Below the pieces are notes generated by a model. It made no database searches, had not been told where the DNA came from, and saw nothing but the letters and a program-made list of their open reading frames with translations. DNA of 64,000 nucleotides from Bosea beijingensis. GTDB lineage: Bacteria > Pseudomonadota > Alphaproteobacteria > Rhizobiales > Beijerinckiaceae. Positions 33,552 through 41,993 of this stretch are shown here, in pieces. The DNA lies in contig NZ_CP132359.1 of assembly GCF_030758975.1 (NCBI RefSeq), positions 2,310,811 through 2,374,810 on the forward strand, in the 5' to 3' direction. Position numbers and translations under genes: made by a program. The first letter of the stretch is position 1. Every line of letters begins with the position of its first letter.

Positions 33552-33980
33552 ATGACGCGTCCACCTAGCTTGTCCCACCCGTTCCTGCTCGGCTTCGACG
33601 ATATCGAGCGTGCGCTCGATCGGGTCGCCAAGGGCGCGAGCGAGGGTTACCCGCCCTACAATATCGAGCGGCTGCCCCGGACGGAGGACGAGCCCGACCG
33701 CCTGCGCATCACCCTGGCCGTCGCTGGGTTCGCTCGGGAGCAGCTCGAGATCACGCTGGAAGAGAACCAGCTCACGATCCGGGGTCGCCAGAGCGACGAC
33801 AAGAATCGTCAGTTCCTTCATCGCGGCATCGCTGCCCGTCAGTTCCAGCGCAGCTTCCTGCTGGCCGACGGAATGCAGGTGCTTGGCGCCGATCTGTCGA
33901 ACGGCCTGCTCGCGATTGATCTGGTCAGGCCGGAACCGGAACGGCTCATCCGGCGTATCGATATCATGAGCCGCGAGTAG
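33552..33980 (+). CDS. Small heat-shock protein, Hsp20 family
   Basis: This 142-residue chaperone has an N-terminal arm starting PPSLSHPFLLGFDDIERALDR and the alpha-crystallin domain, YPPYNIERLP through LTIRGRQ (about residues 35-80) and HRGIAARQFQRSFLLADGM. Its short C-terminal tail is RRIDIMSRE. It should bind unfolding proteins without ATP. The RpoH-type promoter upstream and the DUF1150 gene downstream give the usual alphaproteobacterial IbpA-like arrangement. The start follows GGAG by 4 nt. Confidence 0.93.
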   Translation: MTRPPSLSHPFLLGFDDIERALDRVAKGASEGYPPYNIERLPRTEDEPDRLRITLAVAGFAREQLEITLEENQLTIRGRQSDDKNRQFLHRGIAARQFQRSFLLADGMQVLGADLSNGLLAIDLVRPEPERLIRRIDIMSRE

Positions 33981-34092
33981 AGGACGGTCTCCCGTCCGGC
34001 TTTTGAAGGATGCGGCCAGCGGTTTTCGCATCTGTTCATAATTGAAGGCGCAGTATCAGAACCGCATTCGCACTGCTCTGAAGGAGGGCGCG

Positions 34093-34359
34093 ATGAAACA
34101 GGACAGGAATCTCATCCAGACCAACCCGCTGACCCCTGCGGAATTCGCTGCGCTCGGCGCCGGTGAGGTCGCCTATATCAAGTCGATGAGCTCGGACGAG
34201 CTGATGCGGATCTTCCCGCAGGCGCCGAAGATCGAGTCCGGCTTGCAGCTTTTCACCCTGCTCTCGGCCGACGGTGCGCCGATCCTCGTCACGGATTCGC
34301 GCGAGGCCGCCACGGCAAACGCCTGGGAGCATGATCTGCGGATGGTCAGCGTCCACTGA
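34093..34359 (+). CDS. DUF1150-family protein
   Basis: This 88-residue protein has the DUF1150 layout: LIQTNPLTPAEFAALGAGEVAYIKSM, an acidic turn and DGAPILVTDSREAATANAWEHDL. The family is small and restricted mainly to alphaproteobacteria, and its gene often follows an hsp20 gene, so it probably takes part in heat-shock or protein quality control. No mechanism is known. An AAGGAGGG site precedes the ATG at 34093; the frame is open 17 codons further upstream but without a comparable site. Confidence 0.88.
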   Translation: MKQDRNLIQTNPLTPAEFAALGAGEVAYIKSMSSDELMRIFPQAPKIESGLQLFTLLSADGAPILVTDSREAATANAWEHDLRMVSVH

Positions 34360-34377
34360 CGCTGGCCTCCCCGATCT

Positions 34378-35154
34378 TTAGGGCGCGGTCGCCATCCCGG
34401 CGACCGCCGACTGCAATCTCACGATATCGTCCGGCGTGGACAGGCGGTGATCGCCATCCTTGATCAGCGTCAGCACGACCGGATCGCCGCTGAGATGCTC
34501 GACGAGCTTCAGCGCCTGGCGCCAGGGCACGTCGGGGTCGCGCATGCCCTGCAGGATATGCACGGGGCAGCCGGCCTTGATCTCGCCGCCGAACATCAGG
34601 TGCCGGCGCCCGTCCTCGATCAGGGCGCGGGTGATCGGCGTCGGCTCGGGCGAATACTCCGAAGGCCGCTGCCAGACGCCCTCGTCAAGGATCGTCCTGC
34701 GGATCGCATCGGGCATCTGCGCCCACATCAGCTCTTCGGAGAAATCGACCGCAGGGGCGATCAGGACGAGGCCCGCAGGCTGTAGGGCTGAGCCGAACAG
34801 CTTGCGGGCCGCGAGCAGCGCGATCCAGCCACCCATGGACGATCCCACCAGGATCGGAGGCCGGCGGCACTCGCTTTCGATCGCAGCCAGTGCATCGCCG
34901 AGCCAGTCCGACAGGGTGAAGCTGCCGAAATCGCCGTCGCTCTCGCCATGGCCGCCATAGTCGAAGCGCAGGCAGGCGCGGCCATTGGTTCGCGCCCAGT
35001 CTGCCAGCGCCTCGGCCTTGGTGGCGCGCATGTCGGAGCGGAACCCGCCGAGCCAGACGATCGGCGCGCCGGTTCCCTCCTGAAGGAGATAGGCGAGGCG
35101 GCGCTTCGAGGGGCCGTCTCCGACCTCGAGCCATTGCGGCGGCTGGCGCTCCAA
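34378..35154 (-). CDS. Alpha/beta hydrolase
   Basis: This 258-residue serine hydrolase has the nucleophile elbow GSSMGG and an oxyanion-type IVWLGGFRSDM near residue 32. The C-terminal catalytic pair is GMRDPDVPW for Asp and DGDHRLS for His. This pattern resembles the ABHD10/palmitoyl-thioesterase-like and acyl-esterase groups; the substrate is not known. The start is a TTG at 35154 because AGGAGA lies 6 nt upstream of it. A GTG at 35178 would place that AGGAGA inside the gene. The stop lies 18 bp from the DUF1150 stop, with no obvious terminator between. Confidence 0.85.
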   Translation of the reverse strand: MERQPPQWLEVGDGPSKRRLAYLLQEGTGAPIVWLGGFRSDMRATKAEALADWARTNGRACLRFDYGGHGESDGDFGSFTLSDWLGDALAAIESECRRPPILVGSSMGGWIALLAARKLFGSALQPAGLVLIAPAVDFSEELMWAQMPDAIRRTILDEGVWQRPSEYSPEPTPITRALIEDGRRHLMFGGEIKAGCPVHILQGMRDPDVPWRQALKLVEHLSGDPVVLTLIKDGDHRLSTPDDIVRLQSAVAGMATAP

Positions 35155-35261
35155 GGCAAATCTCCTGTGACGAATCACTTGGCCGCGGCGATTAAGGGCT
35201 GCGGCTATCCATCGATAGGGGCATATTCGCCTCCGTTCACGAAAGTCCAGACCGAGAGCGA

Positions 35262-36479
35262 ATGTCCTTCAAGCCGGGTGCCCATCTTTCGCTGCCGTCG
35301 ACCGAAACGCATCCGCTGGCGGGGCGGACGATCCTGCAGATCATTCCCGAACTGGAAGCCGGCGGGGCCGAGCGCACCGCGGTCGACATCGCCAAGGGGC
35401 TGACCGATGCCGGCGCCCGCGCGCTGGTCGCGACCGAAGGCGGGCGGCTCGTCGCCGAATTGCAGGCCAAGGGCGGGGTCTGGCTGCCGTTCCCGGCGGC
35501 CTCCAAGAACCCGGTCGCGATGCTCTTCAACATCCGCAAGCTTGCGCGGTTGTGCCAGCAGGAGGGGGTGGAGCTGATCCACGCCCGCTCGCGTGCTCCG
35601 GCCTGGGTCGCGCTCGGCGCGGCGCGGCTGCTGAAGCTGCCTTTCGTCACCACCTATCACGGTTCCTATAACAGCCGCTCGGCGGTGAAGACCCTCTATA
35701 ATTCCGTTATGGCGCGCGGCGACGTCGTCATCGCCAATTCCCACTACACGGCCGGCCTGATCCAGGCGAAGCATCCTGTCGCCGGCGACCGGGTCAGAGT
35801 CGTCAATCGCGGCACCAATTTCTCGGCCTTCGCACCGGCCGCCGTCGGCGCCGAGCGGGTACAGGCTCTGCGCAAGGCCTGGGGCGTCGAGCCTCACCAG
35901 CGCATCGTGCTGCTGCCCGGCCGGCTGACCAACTGGAAGGGCCAGCGTGTCCTGATCGAGGCCGCGCGCATCATGCGCGACGGCGGCGATACCGACACGG
36001 CCTTCATCCTCGCCGGCGATGCGCAGGGCAGGGACGGCTACGTCAAGGAGCTCGACGCGCTGATCGCCAAGGCTGGGTTGGAAGGCCGCGTTAAGCGCGT
36101 CGGCCACTGCTCGGACATGCCGGCGGCGATGCTTTCGGCCGCGGTCGTCGCGGTCCCCTCGACCGATCCGGAGGCCTTCGGCCGCGTTGCGGTCGAGGCT
36201 CAGGCGATGGGTACGCCCGTCGTGGTCTCGGATCTCGGCGCCGTGCCCGAGACGGTTCTGGCGCCGCCGCAGGTTCAGCCCAGCGAGCGTACCGGCTGGC
36301 GCGTGCCTCCGGGGGACGCTCCGGCTCTCTCGGCGGGGCTCAACGAGGCGCTGGCCCTGCGCCCCTCCGCCCGCGATGCGCTGGCACGGCGCGCGCGCGT
36401 CCATGTCGAGCGGCATTTCTCGCTTGAGGCGATGGTCGCGGAAACCCTCGACGTCTATTGCGCGTTGCTGGGGCGTTGA
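35262..36479 (+). CDS. Glycosyltransferase family 4
   Basis: This 405-residue GT-B fold enzyme has IPELEAGGAERTAVDIAKGL at the N-terminus, HARSRAPAW, VVIANSHYTAGLI, and the donor-site motif PEAFGRVAVEAQAMGTPVVV with its EX7E arrangement. It should transfer a sugar from a nucleotide sugar to a glycolipid or polysaccharide, probably for LPS or capsule. The exact reaction is unknown. The ATG at 35262 gives a protein of typical length. It is followed 114 bp later by infC, with no clear terminator between. Confidence 0.9.
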   Translation: MSFKPGAHLSLPSTETHPLAGRTILQIIPELEAGGAERTAVDIAKGLTDAGARALVATEGGRLVAELQAKGGVWLPFPAASKNPVAMLFNIRKLARLCQQEGVELIHARSRAPAWVALGAARLLKLPFVTTYHGSYNSRSAVKTLYNSVMARGDVVIANSHYTAGLIQAKHPVAGDRVRVVNRGTNFSAFAPAAVGAERVQALRKAWGVEPHQRIVLLPGRLTNWKGQRVLIEAARIMRDGGDTDTAFILAGDAQGRDGYVKELDALIAKAGLEGRVKRVGHCSDMPAAMLSAAVVAVPSTDPEAFGRVAVEAQAMGTPVVVSDLGAVPETVLAPPQVQPSERTGWRVPPGDAPALSAGLNEALALRPSARDALARRARVHVERHFSLEAMVAETLDVYCALLGR

Positions 36480-36593
36480 TCCGCGCGCAGGCGAATGCCT
36501 GCTGCAGCGGTGTCATGCATTGACATCGCCCGTCTTTGTGCAATGTGTCTGCAACAACGGCGCGAAGCGCGCCAAGTACAGGAGAATACCCCC

Positions 36594-37136
36594 ATTCGTC
36601 GTCCCTACCGCGCTGCCCCGACCCCGACCAAGGAAGGTCCCCGCTCGAACCGCGACATCCGCGGAGTTCGCGAAGTTCAGCTCATCGACGATACCGGCGC
36701 CAACCGTGGCGTGGTCTCGTTCTTCGATGCGTTGAAGCTCGCCGAGGATGCCGGTCTCGACCTTGTCGAGATCGCCCCGAACTCCGTCCCGCCGGTCTGC
36801 AAGATCCTCGATTACGGTCGCTTCCGCTTTCTCGAGCAGAAGAAGGCCTCGGAGGCGCGCAAGAAGCAGCGCACCATCGAGATCAAGGAAATCAAGCTGC
36901 GCCCCGGCATCGACAAGCACGACTACGACGTGAAGATGAAGGCCATGCACGGCTTCTTCGAGGAAGGCGACAAGGTGAAGGTCACCCTGCGCTTCCGCGG
37001 CCGCGAGATGGCGCATCAGGACCTCGGCGTGAAGGTGCTGGAGCGCGTCAAGGTCGATACCGCCGAGATCGCCAAGGTCGAGAGCGACTGGCAGCTCGAG
37101 GGCCGCCAGATGGTCATGGTGCTCGCGCCGCGCTGA
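36594..37136 (+). CDS. infC: Translation initiation factor IF-3
   Basis: This 180-residue protein prevents subunit joining and checks the start codon on the 30S ribosome. The N-domain contains [21 protein letters not shown] and the linker [20 protein letters not shown]. The C-domain contains [19 protein letters not shown] and [15 protein letters not shown]. No ATG, GTG or TTG is close to the expected N-terminus. An in-frame ATT at 36594, 9 nt after AGGAG, fits the conserved start [11 protein letters not shown] and the known use of ATT for infC. It allows IF-3 to limit its own synthesis. The more upstream ATG at 36495 would add 33 residues and lacks a ribosome site. A terminator follows. Confidence 0.95.
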   Translation: MRRPYRAAPTPTKEGPRSNRDIRGVREVQLIDDTGANRGVVSFFDALKLAEDAGLDLVEIAPNSVPPVCKILDYGRFRFLEQKKASEARKKQRTIEIKEIKLRPGIDKHDYDVKMKAMHGFFEEGDKVKVTLRFRGREMAHQDLGVKVLERVKVDTAEIAKVESDWQLEGRQMVMVLAPR

Positions 37137-37170
37137 GGCACGAGACACCCCGCGATCATGGTCTGATCGA

Positions 37171-37199
37171 GAAAAAGGGCGCCACTGGCGCCCTTTTTC
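37171..37199. terminator. Bidirectional terminator between infC and the TetR gene
   Basis: GAAAAAGGGCGCC and GGCGCCCTTTTTC form a perfect 13-bp stem with an ACT loop and an A-run and T-run. The TetR stop lies in the right arm. Confidence 0.88.
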
Positions 37200-37794
37200 A
37201 TGCCGGCTTGCTGAGCAAGCCATCTAGCATCGCATCGAAGGCGTCGGTCGCAGCCTTGAGGGCGCCTTCCGGGTCGGGCGCATGCGCGATCCACTGCGCC
37301 GCATGCTGGGTCGCGCCGAAGATCAGGCGCGCCACGGCCTCCGGATCGAGCGGCGCCAGCATGCCCTCGGCGACGAGCTCGTCCAGCCCCTGGGTCATCA
37401 TACGGATGCAATCGTTCTGGATCGGCCAGCTCCACGGGTCGCCGAGCACGGCGGGGCCGTCGCGCAGCATGATGCGCTGGATTTCCGGCTCAAGTGCCAT
37501 GGCGAGATAGGCGGCGCATTCGTCGCGGAAGCCGGTCCAGCGATTCTCGGCCCTTGCCGCGACGGCGCGCAGCCTAACGGTCATTTCCGCGTCGATCTGG
37601 TCGATGACGGCGGCGAAAAGCCCCTTTTTGTCGCCGAAATGGTGATAGAGCGCGCCGCGCGTCAGGCCGGCTGCCGCCGTCATCTCATCCATCGAGGCCG
37701 CCGCATAGCCCGTCGTGCCGAACGCCTCGCGGGCAGCGGCGATCAGGCTGGCGCGGGTTTCCGCGATCATGTCGGCGCGAGGTCTGCGGGCCAT
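37198..37794 (-). CDS. TetR-family repressor
   Basis: This 198-residue regulator has an N-terminal helix-turn-helix: MIAETRASLIAAAREAFGTTGYAAASMDEM, then AAGLTRGALYHHFGDKKGLF. The C-terminal domain should bind a ligand and release DNA. It is divergent from an MFS exporter. Three copies of CATACG-N3-CGTATG lie in the 105-bp gap, a strong sign that it represses both itself and the exporter. The second of two adjacent ATGs (37794) sits 5 nt after GGGG; the one at 37797 is the alternative. The frame is open a further 17 codons upstream, across the operators. Confidence 0.9.
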   Translation of the reverse strand: MARRPRADMIAETRASLIAAAREAFGTTGYAAASMDEMTAAAGLTRGALYHHFGDKKGLFAAVIDQIDAEMTVRLRAVAARAENRWTGFRDECAAYLAMALEPEIQRIMLRDGPAVLGDPWSWPIQNDCIRMMTQGLDELVAEGMLAPLDPEAVARLIFGATQHAAQWIAHAPDPEGALKAATDAFDAMLDGLLSKPA

Positions 37795-37807
37795 CATATC
37801 CCCATCA

Positions 37808-37822
37808 CATACGCCTCGTATG
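37808..37822. promoter_or_regulatory. TetR operator 1
   Basis: CATACGCCTCGTATG, a 6+3+6 palindrome, lies 14 bp before the TetR start and would cover the ribosome site or start of the tetR transcript. It is the exact inverse of operator 2, separated by 8 bp. Confidence 0.8.
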
Positions 37823-37830
37823 TTAATTGA

Positions 37831-37845
37831 CATACGAGGCGTATG
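37831..37845. promoter_or_regulatory. TetR operator 2
   Basis: CATACGAGGCGTATG is the exact reverse complement of operator 1. Their centres are 23 bp apart, close to two helical turns. Confidence 0.8.
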
Positions 37846-37863
37846 CAATTACGCAATCACTTA

Positions 37864-37878
37864 CATACGCGGCGTATG
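37864..37878. promoter_or_regulatory. TetR operator 3
   Basis: CATACGCGGCGTATG has the same 6+3+6 form, with its centre 33 bp from operator 2 (about three helical turns). It lies 21 bp upstream of the preferred MFS start, on the exporter side. Confidence 0.8.
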
Positions 37879-37899
37879 TCCGCAATCACGGTTCGAGCC

Positions 37900-39108
37900 A
37901 TGCCTAATCCCTATCGCGAAATCTTCCAGGTGCCGGGCGCTTTCGCCTTTTCCGGCGCGGGCTTCATCGCCCGCCTGCCGGCCTCGATGGTCGGCCTCGG
38001 CATCGTCACCATGCTGTCCGAACGGCGCGGGGAATACGCGATCGCTGGCGCCGTGGCTGCGACCTTCGCGCTCGCCAGCGCACTGATCACGCCGCAGGTC
38101 TCGCGCCTCGTCGATCGCTACGGCCAGCGCCGCGTGCTGATGCCGGCCGCCGCGGCCGGGGCGGTTGCGCTCGGCGGCCTTATGGTCGCGACCTGGACGG
38201 GTGCGCCGAGCTGGCTGCTCTTCGTCTTCGCGCTGCTCGCCGGCCTGATGCCGAGCATCGGTGCCATGGTCAGGGCGCGCTGGACCGAGTTTTACCGCGA
38301 CACCCCGCAACTGCGCACCGCATTCGCCTTCGAATCGGTGGTCGACGAGGTCATCTTCATCGTCGGGCCGATCGTGGCGATCGGGCTGAGCGTCAGCCTG
38401 TTTCCCGAGGCCGGGCCGTTGGCCGCCCTGATCTTCCTGGTCGTCGGCGTGCCCTTGCTCTGCGCCCAGCGGCGGACAGAACCGCCGGTCCGCGTCCGCG
38501 CAGCCGAGGCCGACATCTCGGTCATCCGGCTCGGCGGCGTCCAGGTCGTCGTGCTCGCCATGATCGCGATCGGTGCGATCTTCGGCACGGCCGAGATCAC
38601 GGCCGTCGCCTTCGCCGAGGCGCAGGGCCAGAAGGCGGCGGCGAGCTTCGTCCTCGCCATCTATGCGGCGGGCTCGCTGATCGTAGGCCTCGTCTTCGGG
38701 ACGCTCAGGCTCAAGGTCTCGCTCGCGACGCAGTTCCTTGCGGCAATCGCGCTGGCCGCCGCCACGACCTTGCCGTTGCTGGCCGTGACGGGGCTTGCCT
38801 CGCTGGCGCTGGTCTTCTTCATGGCGGGTGCGGCGGTCTCGCCGACCATCATCATCGCCATGGGCCTGATCGAGCGGCTGGTGCCGGCGCGCCAGCTCAC
38901 CGAGGGCATGACCTGGGGCATCACCGGCATCGGCATCGGCATGGCCGCCGGCGCTTCGGCCGCCGGTGTGCTGATCGACGTCTTCGGCGCCCATAGCGGG
39001 TTCTGGATCTCGGTTGGCGCGGGCGTCGCTGCGCTGCTGGTCGTGCTCGCGGGATACAACCGCCTGCTCGGCGCGCGGTCCGAAACCCTGGTCTGCGAAG
39101 CTGCATAA
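37900..39108 (+). CDS. MFS-family transporter
   Basis: This 402-residue inner-membrane protein has 12 predicted helices in two sets of six. The conserved loop 2-3 motif is present as SRLVDRYGQRRVLMP. It resembles drug or metabolite exporters and is controlled by the divergent TetR gene, so it probably exports the TetR ligand. The substrate is unknown. The ATG at 37900 is chosen because the alternative ATG at 37876 lies inside operator 3. A terminator for the opposite strand begins 3 bp after its stop. Confidence 0.88.
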   Translation: MPNPYREIFQVPGAFAFSGAGFIARLPASMVGLGIVTMLSERRGEYAIAGAVAATFALASALITPQVSRLVDRYGQRRVLMPAAAAGAVALGGLMVATWTGAPSWLLFVFALLAGLMPSIGAMVRARWTEFYRDTPQLRTAFAFESVVDEVIFIVGPIVAIGLSVSLFPEAGPLAALIFLVVGVPLLCAQRRTEPPVRVRAAEADISVIRLGGVQVVVLAMIAIGAIFGTAEITAVAFAEAQGQKAAASFVLAIYAAGSLIVGLVFGTLRLKVSLATQFLAAIALAAATTLPLLAVTGLASLALVFFMAGAAVSPTIIIAMGLIERLVPARQLTEGMTWGITGIGIGMAAGASAAGVLIDVFGAHSGFWISVGAGVAALLVVLAGYNRLLGARSETLVCEAA

Positions 39109-39110
39109 CG

Positions 39111-39140
39111 AAAAGGGCCGCTCCCCGAAGGAAGCGGCCC
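39111..39140 (-). terminator. Terminator of aapJ
   Basis: Reading leftwards, GGGCCGCT and AGCGGCCC flank a CCCCGAAGGA-type loop and are followed by TTTTCGTT. It lies between the convergent MFS and aapJ genes. Confidence 0.8.
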
Positions 39141-39161
39141 AGCTTCAGGCGTTGTCTCGCC

Positions 39162-40184
39162 TCAGCGGATCGGCGGGCCGTATTGCAGGCCGCCCTTCGT
39201 CCAGAGGTTGTTGACGCCGCGCGGCAGCGGGTTGGTGGTCTTCGCGCCGAAATGGCGCTCGAAGCTCTCGCCGTAATTGCCCACGGCCTTGATGATCCGG
39301 ACGACCCAATCATTGGTCAGGCCGAGGCCTTCGCCGAACTTGCCCTCAGTGCCGAGCATGCGGCGAACCTCAGGGTTCTGCGAGGACTTGGCCAATTCCT
39401 CGACATTGGCCTGGGTCACGCCGAGCTCTTCGGCATTGATCGTGGCGATGACGGTCCAGCGGACGAGGTCGAACCAGGTCGGGTCGTTCTTGCGCACCCA
39501 GGGGCCGAGCGGCTCCTTGGAGATGACCTCCTGCAACAGCATGTGCTCTTCCGGGTCCTTCAGCCGGCCGCGCGTGCCGGCGAGCGCCGAGAGATCGGTG
39601 GTATAGGCGTCGCAGCGCCCGGCCTCATAGGCCTGCACCGTGTCCTCCAGCGTCGCGAAGGCGACGGTCTCGAACTTGATGTTGTTGGTGCGGCCATAGT
39701 CGGCGAGGTTGAGCTCGGTCGTCGTGCCCTGCGAGACGCAGACCGAGGCGCCGTTCAGATCCTTGACGCCCTTCACGCCGAGCTTCTTGCGGACGATGAA
39801 GCCCTGGCCGTCATAATAGTTGACCGTGGTGAAGGCCACGCCCTGGCCGATATCGCGTCCGAGCGACCATGTCGTGGTGCGGGCGAGCACGTCGATCTCG
39901 CCGGCTTGCAGCGCGACGAGGCGGTTCTTGCTCGACAGCGAGAGATAGGTCGCCTTGGTCGGATCGTTGAAGATCGCTGCCGCCAGCGCACGGCAGACAT
40001 CGGTGTCGAAGCCCTGCCAGACACCGTTCTTGTCCTGCAGCGAGAAGCCGGGAACGCCCTCGCTGGCGCCGCAGATGATGTGGCCGCGCGCCTTGATCTT
40101 GTCGAGCGTTGACTGGGCGAGCGCAGGGGCCGAGGCGGCAGCCGTCAGGACCAGGCCTGCGGCGAGGGTGAGAAGCTTCTTCAC
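39162..40184 (-). CDS. aapJ: General L-amino-acid ABC transporter, substrate-binding protein
   Basis: This 340-residue periplasmic protein has a signal peptide (VKKLLTLAAGLVLTAAASAP, cleavage at ALAQ). The AapJ/BztA start is STLDKIKARGHIICGASEGV. Other markers are FSLQDKNGVWQGFDTDVCRA and the ligand-site region DVLARTTTWSLGRD. In the full AapJQMP system it delivers broad-specificity L-amino acids. The start is a GTG at 40184 with TGGAGAA 8 nt upstream; the ATG at 40235 would place 17 polar residues before the signal. No aapQ, aapM or aapP follows, so the binding protein is an orphan here. Confidence 0.9.
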   Translation of the reverse strand: MKKLLTLAAGLVLTAAASAPALAQSTLDKIKARGHIICGASEGVPGFSLQDKNGVWQGFDTDVCRALAAAIFNDPTKATYLSLSSKNRLVALQAGEIDVLARTTTWSLGRDIGQGVAFTTVNYYDGQGFIVRKKLGVKGVKDLNGASVCVSQGTTTELNLADYGRTNNIKFETVAFATLEDTVQAYEAGRCDAYTTDLSALAGTRGRLKDPEEHMLLQEVISKEPLGPWVRKNDPTWFDLVRWTVIATINAEELGVTQANVEELAKSSQNPEVRRMLGTEGKFGEGLGLTNDWVVRIIKAVGNYGESFERHFGAKTTNPLPRGVNNLWTKGGLQYGPPIR

Positions 40185-40454
40185 GGGGATGTTCTCCAGA
40201 TGCGGAACGCGCCTGTTGACCTTAGGACGTGACAATCATTTGATGAAGACAGACGAAGGGCTGCTGCTTTTCCGGGCGGCCCTGCCGGGCATTGCCGGCT
40301 TCGCACTTGCAATAGCGGCTATTTTCTGCGATAGGCCCGGCCTTCGATCGCCCGGCTGATAAGGGCTGCCGTGGCGGTCGTGCTTTGCTTCCTGAAAGCA
40401 AGACATTGGCAACGCGTTCAAAAGACGCGAGGCCACGACCATTGAGGAGCTGAA

Positions 40455-40655
40455 ATGCCCAAGATCAAGACCAAATCGGCCGCCAAAAAGCGGTTCAAGA
40501 TCACCGGTACCGGCAAGGTGCTTTATGCCCAGGCCGGCAAGCGTCACGGGATGATCAAGCGGACCAACAAGCAGATCCGCAATCACCGCGGCACCACGAC
40601 CCTCTTCGAGGGCGATGCTGCCAACGTGAAGAAGTTCTTCCTCCCCAACGGCTGA
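40455..40655 (+). CDS. rpmI: 50S ribosomal protein L35
   Basis: This 66-residue, very basic protein ([20 protein letters not shown].. and [17 protein letters not shown]) is standard L35. GAGGAG 6 nt before the ATG sets the start. It heads an rpmI-rplT operon and lies 29 bp before rplT. The 220-bp region upstream should hold the promoter and possibly an L20-binding leader, but I could not identify a defined element there. Confidence 0.97.
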   Translation: MPKIKTKSAAKKRFKITGTGKVLYAQAGKRHGMIKRTNKQIRNHRGTTTLFEGDAANVKKFFLPNG

Positions 40656-40683
40656 CGCCACCTGACATTCCGGAGATCATGAC

Positions 40684-41058
40684 ATGGCTCGCGTGAAACG
40701 GGGCGTTACCGCCCACGCCAAGCACAAGAAGACGTTCAAGGCCGCCAAGGGCTTCTATGGCCGCCGCAAGAATACGATCCGCGCCGCCAAGGCGGCCGTC
40801 GATCGCTCGATGCAGTACGCCTATCGCGACCGCAAGAACAAGAAGCGCTCGTTCCGCGCGCTCTGGATCCAGCGTCTCAACGCTGCGGTGCGCGAGCACG
40901 GCCTGACCTATTCGGTCTTCATCGGCGGCCTGATCAAGTCGGGCATCGAGCTGGACCGCAAGACCCTGTCGGCCATGGCCATCGACGATGCAGCCTCGTT
41001 CGCTGCGGTTGTCGAGACGGTCAAGGGCGTGCTGGGCGCCGAGGCCAAGGCTGCGTAA
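40684..41058 (+). CDS. rplT: 50S ribosomal protein L20
   Basis: This 124-residue protein ([20 protein letters not shown], then [20 protein letters not shown] and [20 protein letters not shown]) is standard L20, needed early in 50S assembly. In many bacteria it represses its own operon by binding the mRNA leader. It closes the rpmI-rplT unit, and a strong terminator begins 38 bp later. Confidence 0.97.
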   Translation: MARVKRGVTAHAKHKKTFKAAKGFYGRRKNTIRAAKAAVDRSMQYAYRDRKNKKRSFRALWIQRLNAAVREHGLTYSVFIGGLIKSGIELDRKTLSAMAIDDAASFAAVVETVKGVLGAEAKAA

Positions 41059-41095
41059 CAACCACTGCCTGAGCAGCCTTGCAGTGCTGAATTGG

Positions 41096-41125
41096 AAAAG
41101 GCCGGCGGGGACGCCGGCCTTTTTC
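41096..41125. terminator. Terminator of rpmI-rplT, usable in both directions
   Basis: AAAAGGCCGGCG pairs with CGCCGGCCTTTT around GGGA, followed by more T residues. It also faces the stop of the leftward LOG-family gene. Confidence 0.88.
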
Positions 41126-41133
41126 TTTGTCGC

Positions 41134-41895
41134 TTAGGCCTGAACGCTGCCGTTCTTCGGTGGGTTCCAGCCTTCGCCGGCGCCTTCGACGATCCGGTCA
41201 TAGGCTTCCTCCGGCGAATCCACATAGCTGAACAGCTTGAGGTCGTCCGGCCGGATGAAGCCGGCGGCGGCCATCTGGTCGAGATTGAGCAGGCCTTTCC
41301 AGTAGCTGGAATCGTAGAGCACGATCGGCACCGGCGCCATCTTACCGGTCTGGACCAGCGTCATGATCTCGAACAATTCGTCGAGCGTGCCGAAGCCGCC
41401 GGGGAAGACGACGAGCGCAGCCGCCCGCATCGCCAGATGCATCTTCCGCATCGCGAAATAGTGGAACAGGAAGGTCAGGTCCGGCGTCGACCAGGCATTC
41501 GGCTCCTGCTCGTGCGGCAGGGTGATGTTGAAGCCGATCGAGATCGCGCCCGCTTCCGTCGCGCCGCGATTGGCGGCTTCCATGATGCCCGGCCCGCCGC
41601 CCGTGGCGATGACGTGATAACGCCCGGCCTCGCCGTCACGCAGCGCGCCGCCGCGCTCCGAGGCGATGCGGCCGAAGGCGCGGGCGGCCTCGTACCAGGG
41701 ATTGCCCTCGCGCACCCGCGCCGAGCCGAAGACGACGACGGTCGAGACGACGCCGCGCGCCCTCAGGCTGTCCTCCGCCTTCTGGTATTCCAGCATGAAG
41801 CGGACGCCGCGGGTCGAATCGCCGAGGATGAAATCGGGATCGAGGGCGGCCAGCCGATAGGATGGCGAATCCTTCTGGCGGGTGTTGTCGGTCAA
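41134..41895 (-). CDS. LOG-family protein (TIGR00730 type nucleotide phosphoribohydrolase)
   Basis: This 253-residue protein has the two family motifs, [14 protein letters not shown] and [12 protein letters not shown]. It resembles the larger LOG subgroup that cleaves nucleoside monophosphates, releasing a base and ribose 5-phosphate. The plant-type enzymes make free cytokinins. The bacterial substrate may be AMP or another nucleotide and cannot be decided here. The start is a TTG at 41895 with GGGGAGA 5 nt upstream. It is divergent from pheS, sharing a 98-bp gap. Confidence 0.88.
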   Translation of the reverse strand: MTDNTRQKDSPSYRLAALDPDFILGDSTRGVRFMLEYQKAEDSLRARGVVSTVVVFGSARVREGNPWYEAARAFGRIASERGGALRDGEAGRYHVIATGGGPGIMEAANRGATEAGAISIGFNITLPHEQEPNAWSTPDLTFLFHYFAMRKMHLAMRAAALVVFPGGFGTLDELFEIMTLVQTGKMAPVPIVLYDSSYWKGLLNLDQMAAAGFIRPDDLKLFSYVDSPEEAYDRIVEGAGEGWNPPKNGSVQA

Positions 41896-41993
41896 AGCTG
41901 TCTCCCCAAGTCGTCGCTTCGCTCTGGCATAACCCGGCCGTTCCCGCTAGAACGCGCCCGTTCCCACGCCTTCAAACGCTTGCGACTGAATTC

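Noticed and set aside
37876..37899. Alternative MFS start ATG at 37876
   Set aside because: It lies inside the third TetR operator and has no ribosome site; 37900 fits better with the family N-terminus.
40243..40359. 38-residue frame upstream of rpmI with a hydrophobic middle
   Set aside because: No ribosome site, no conserved motif; likely chance in the leader region.
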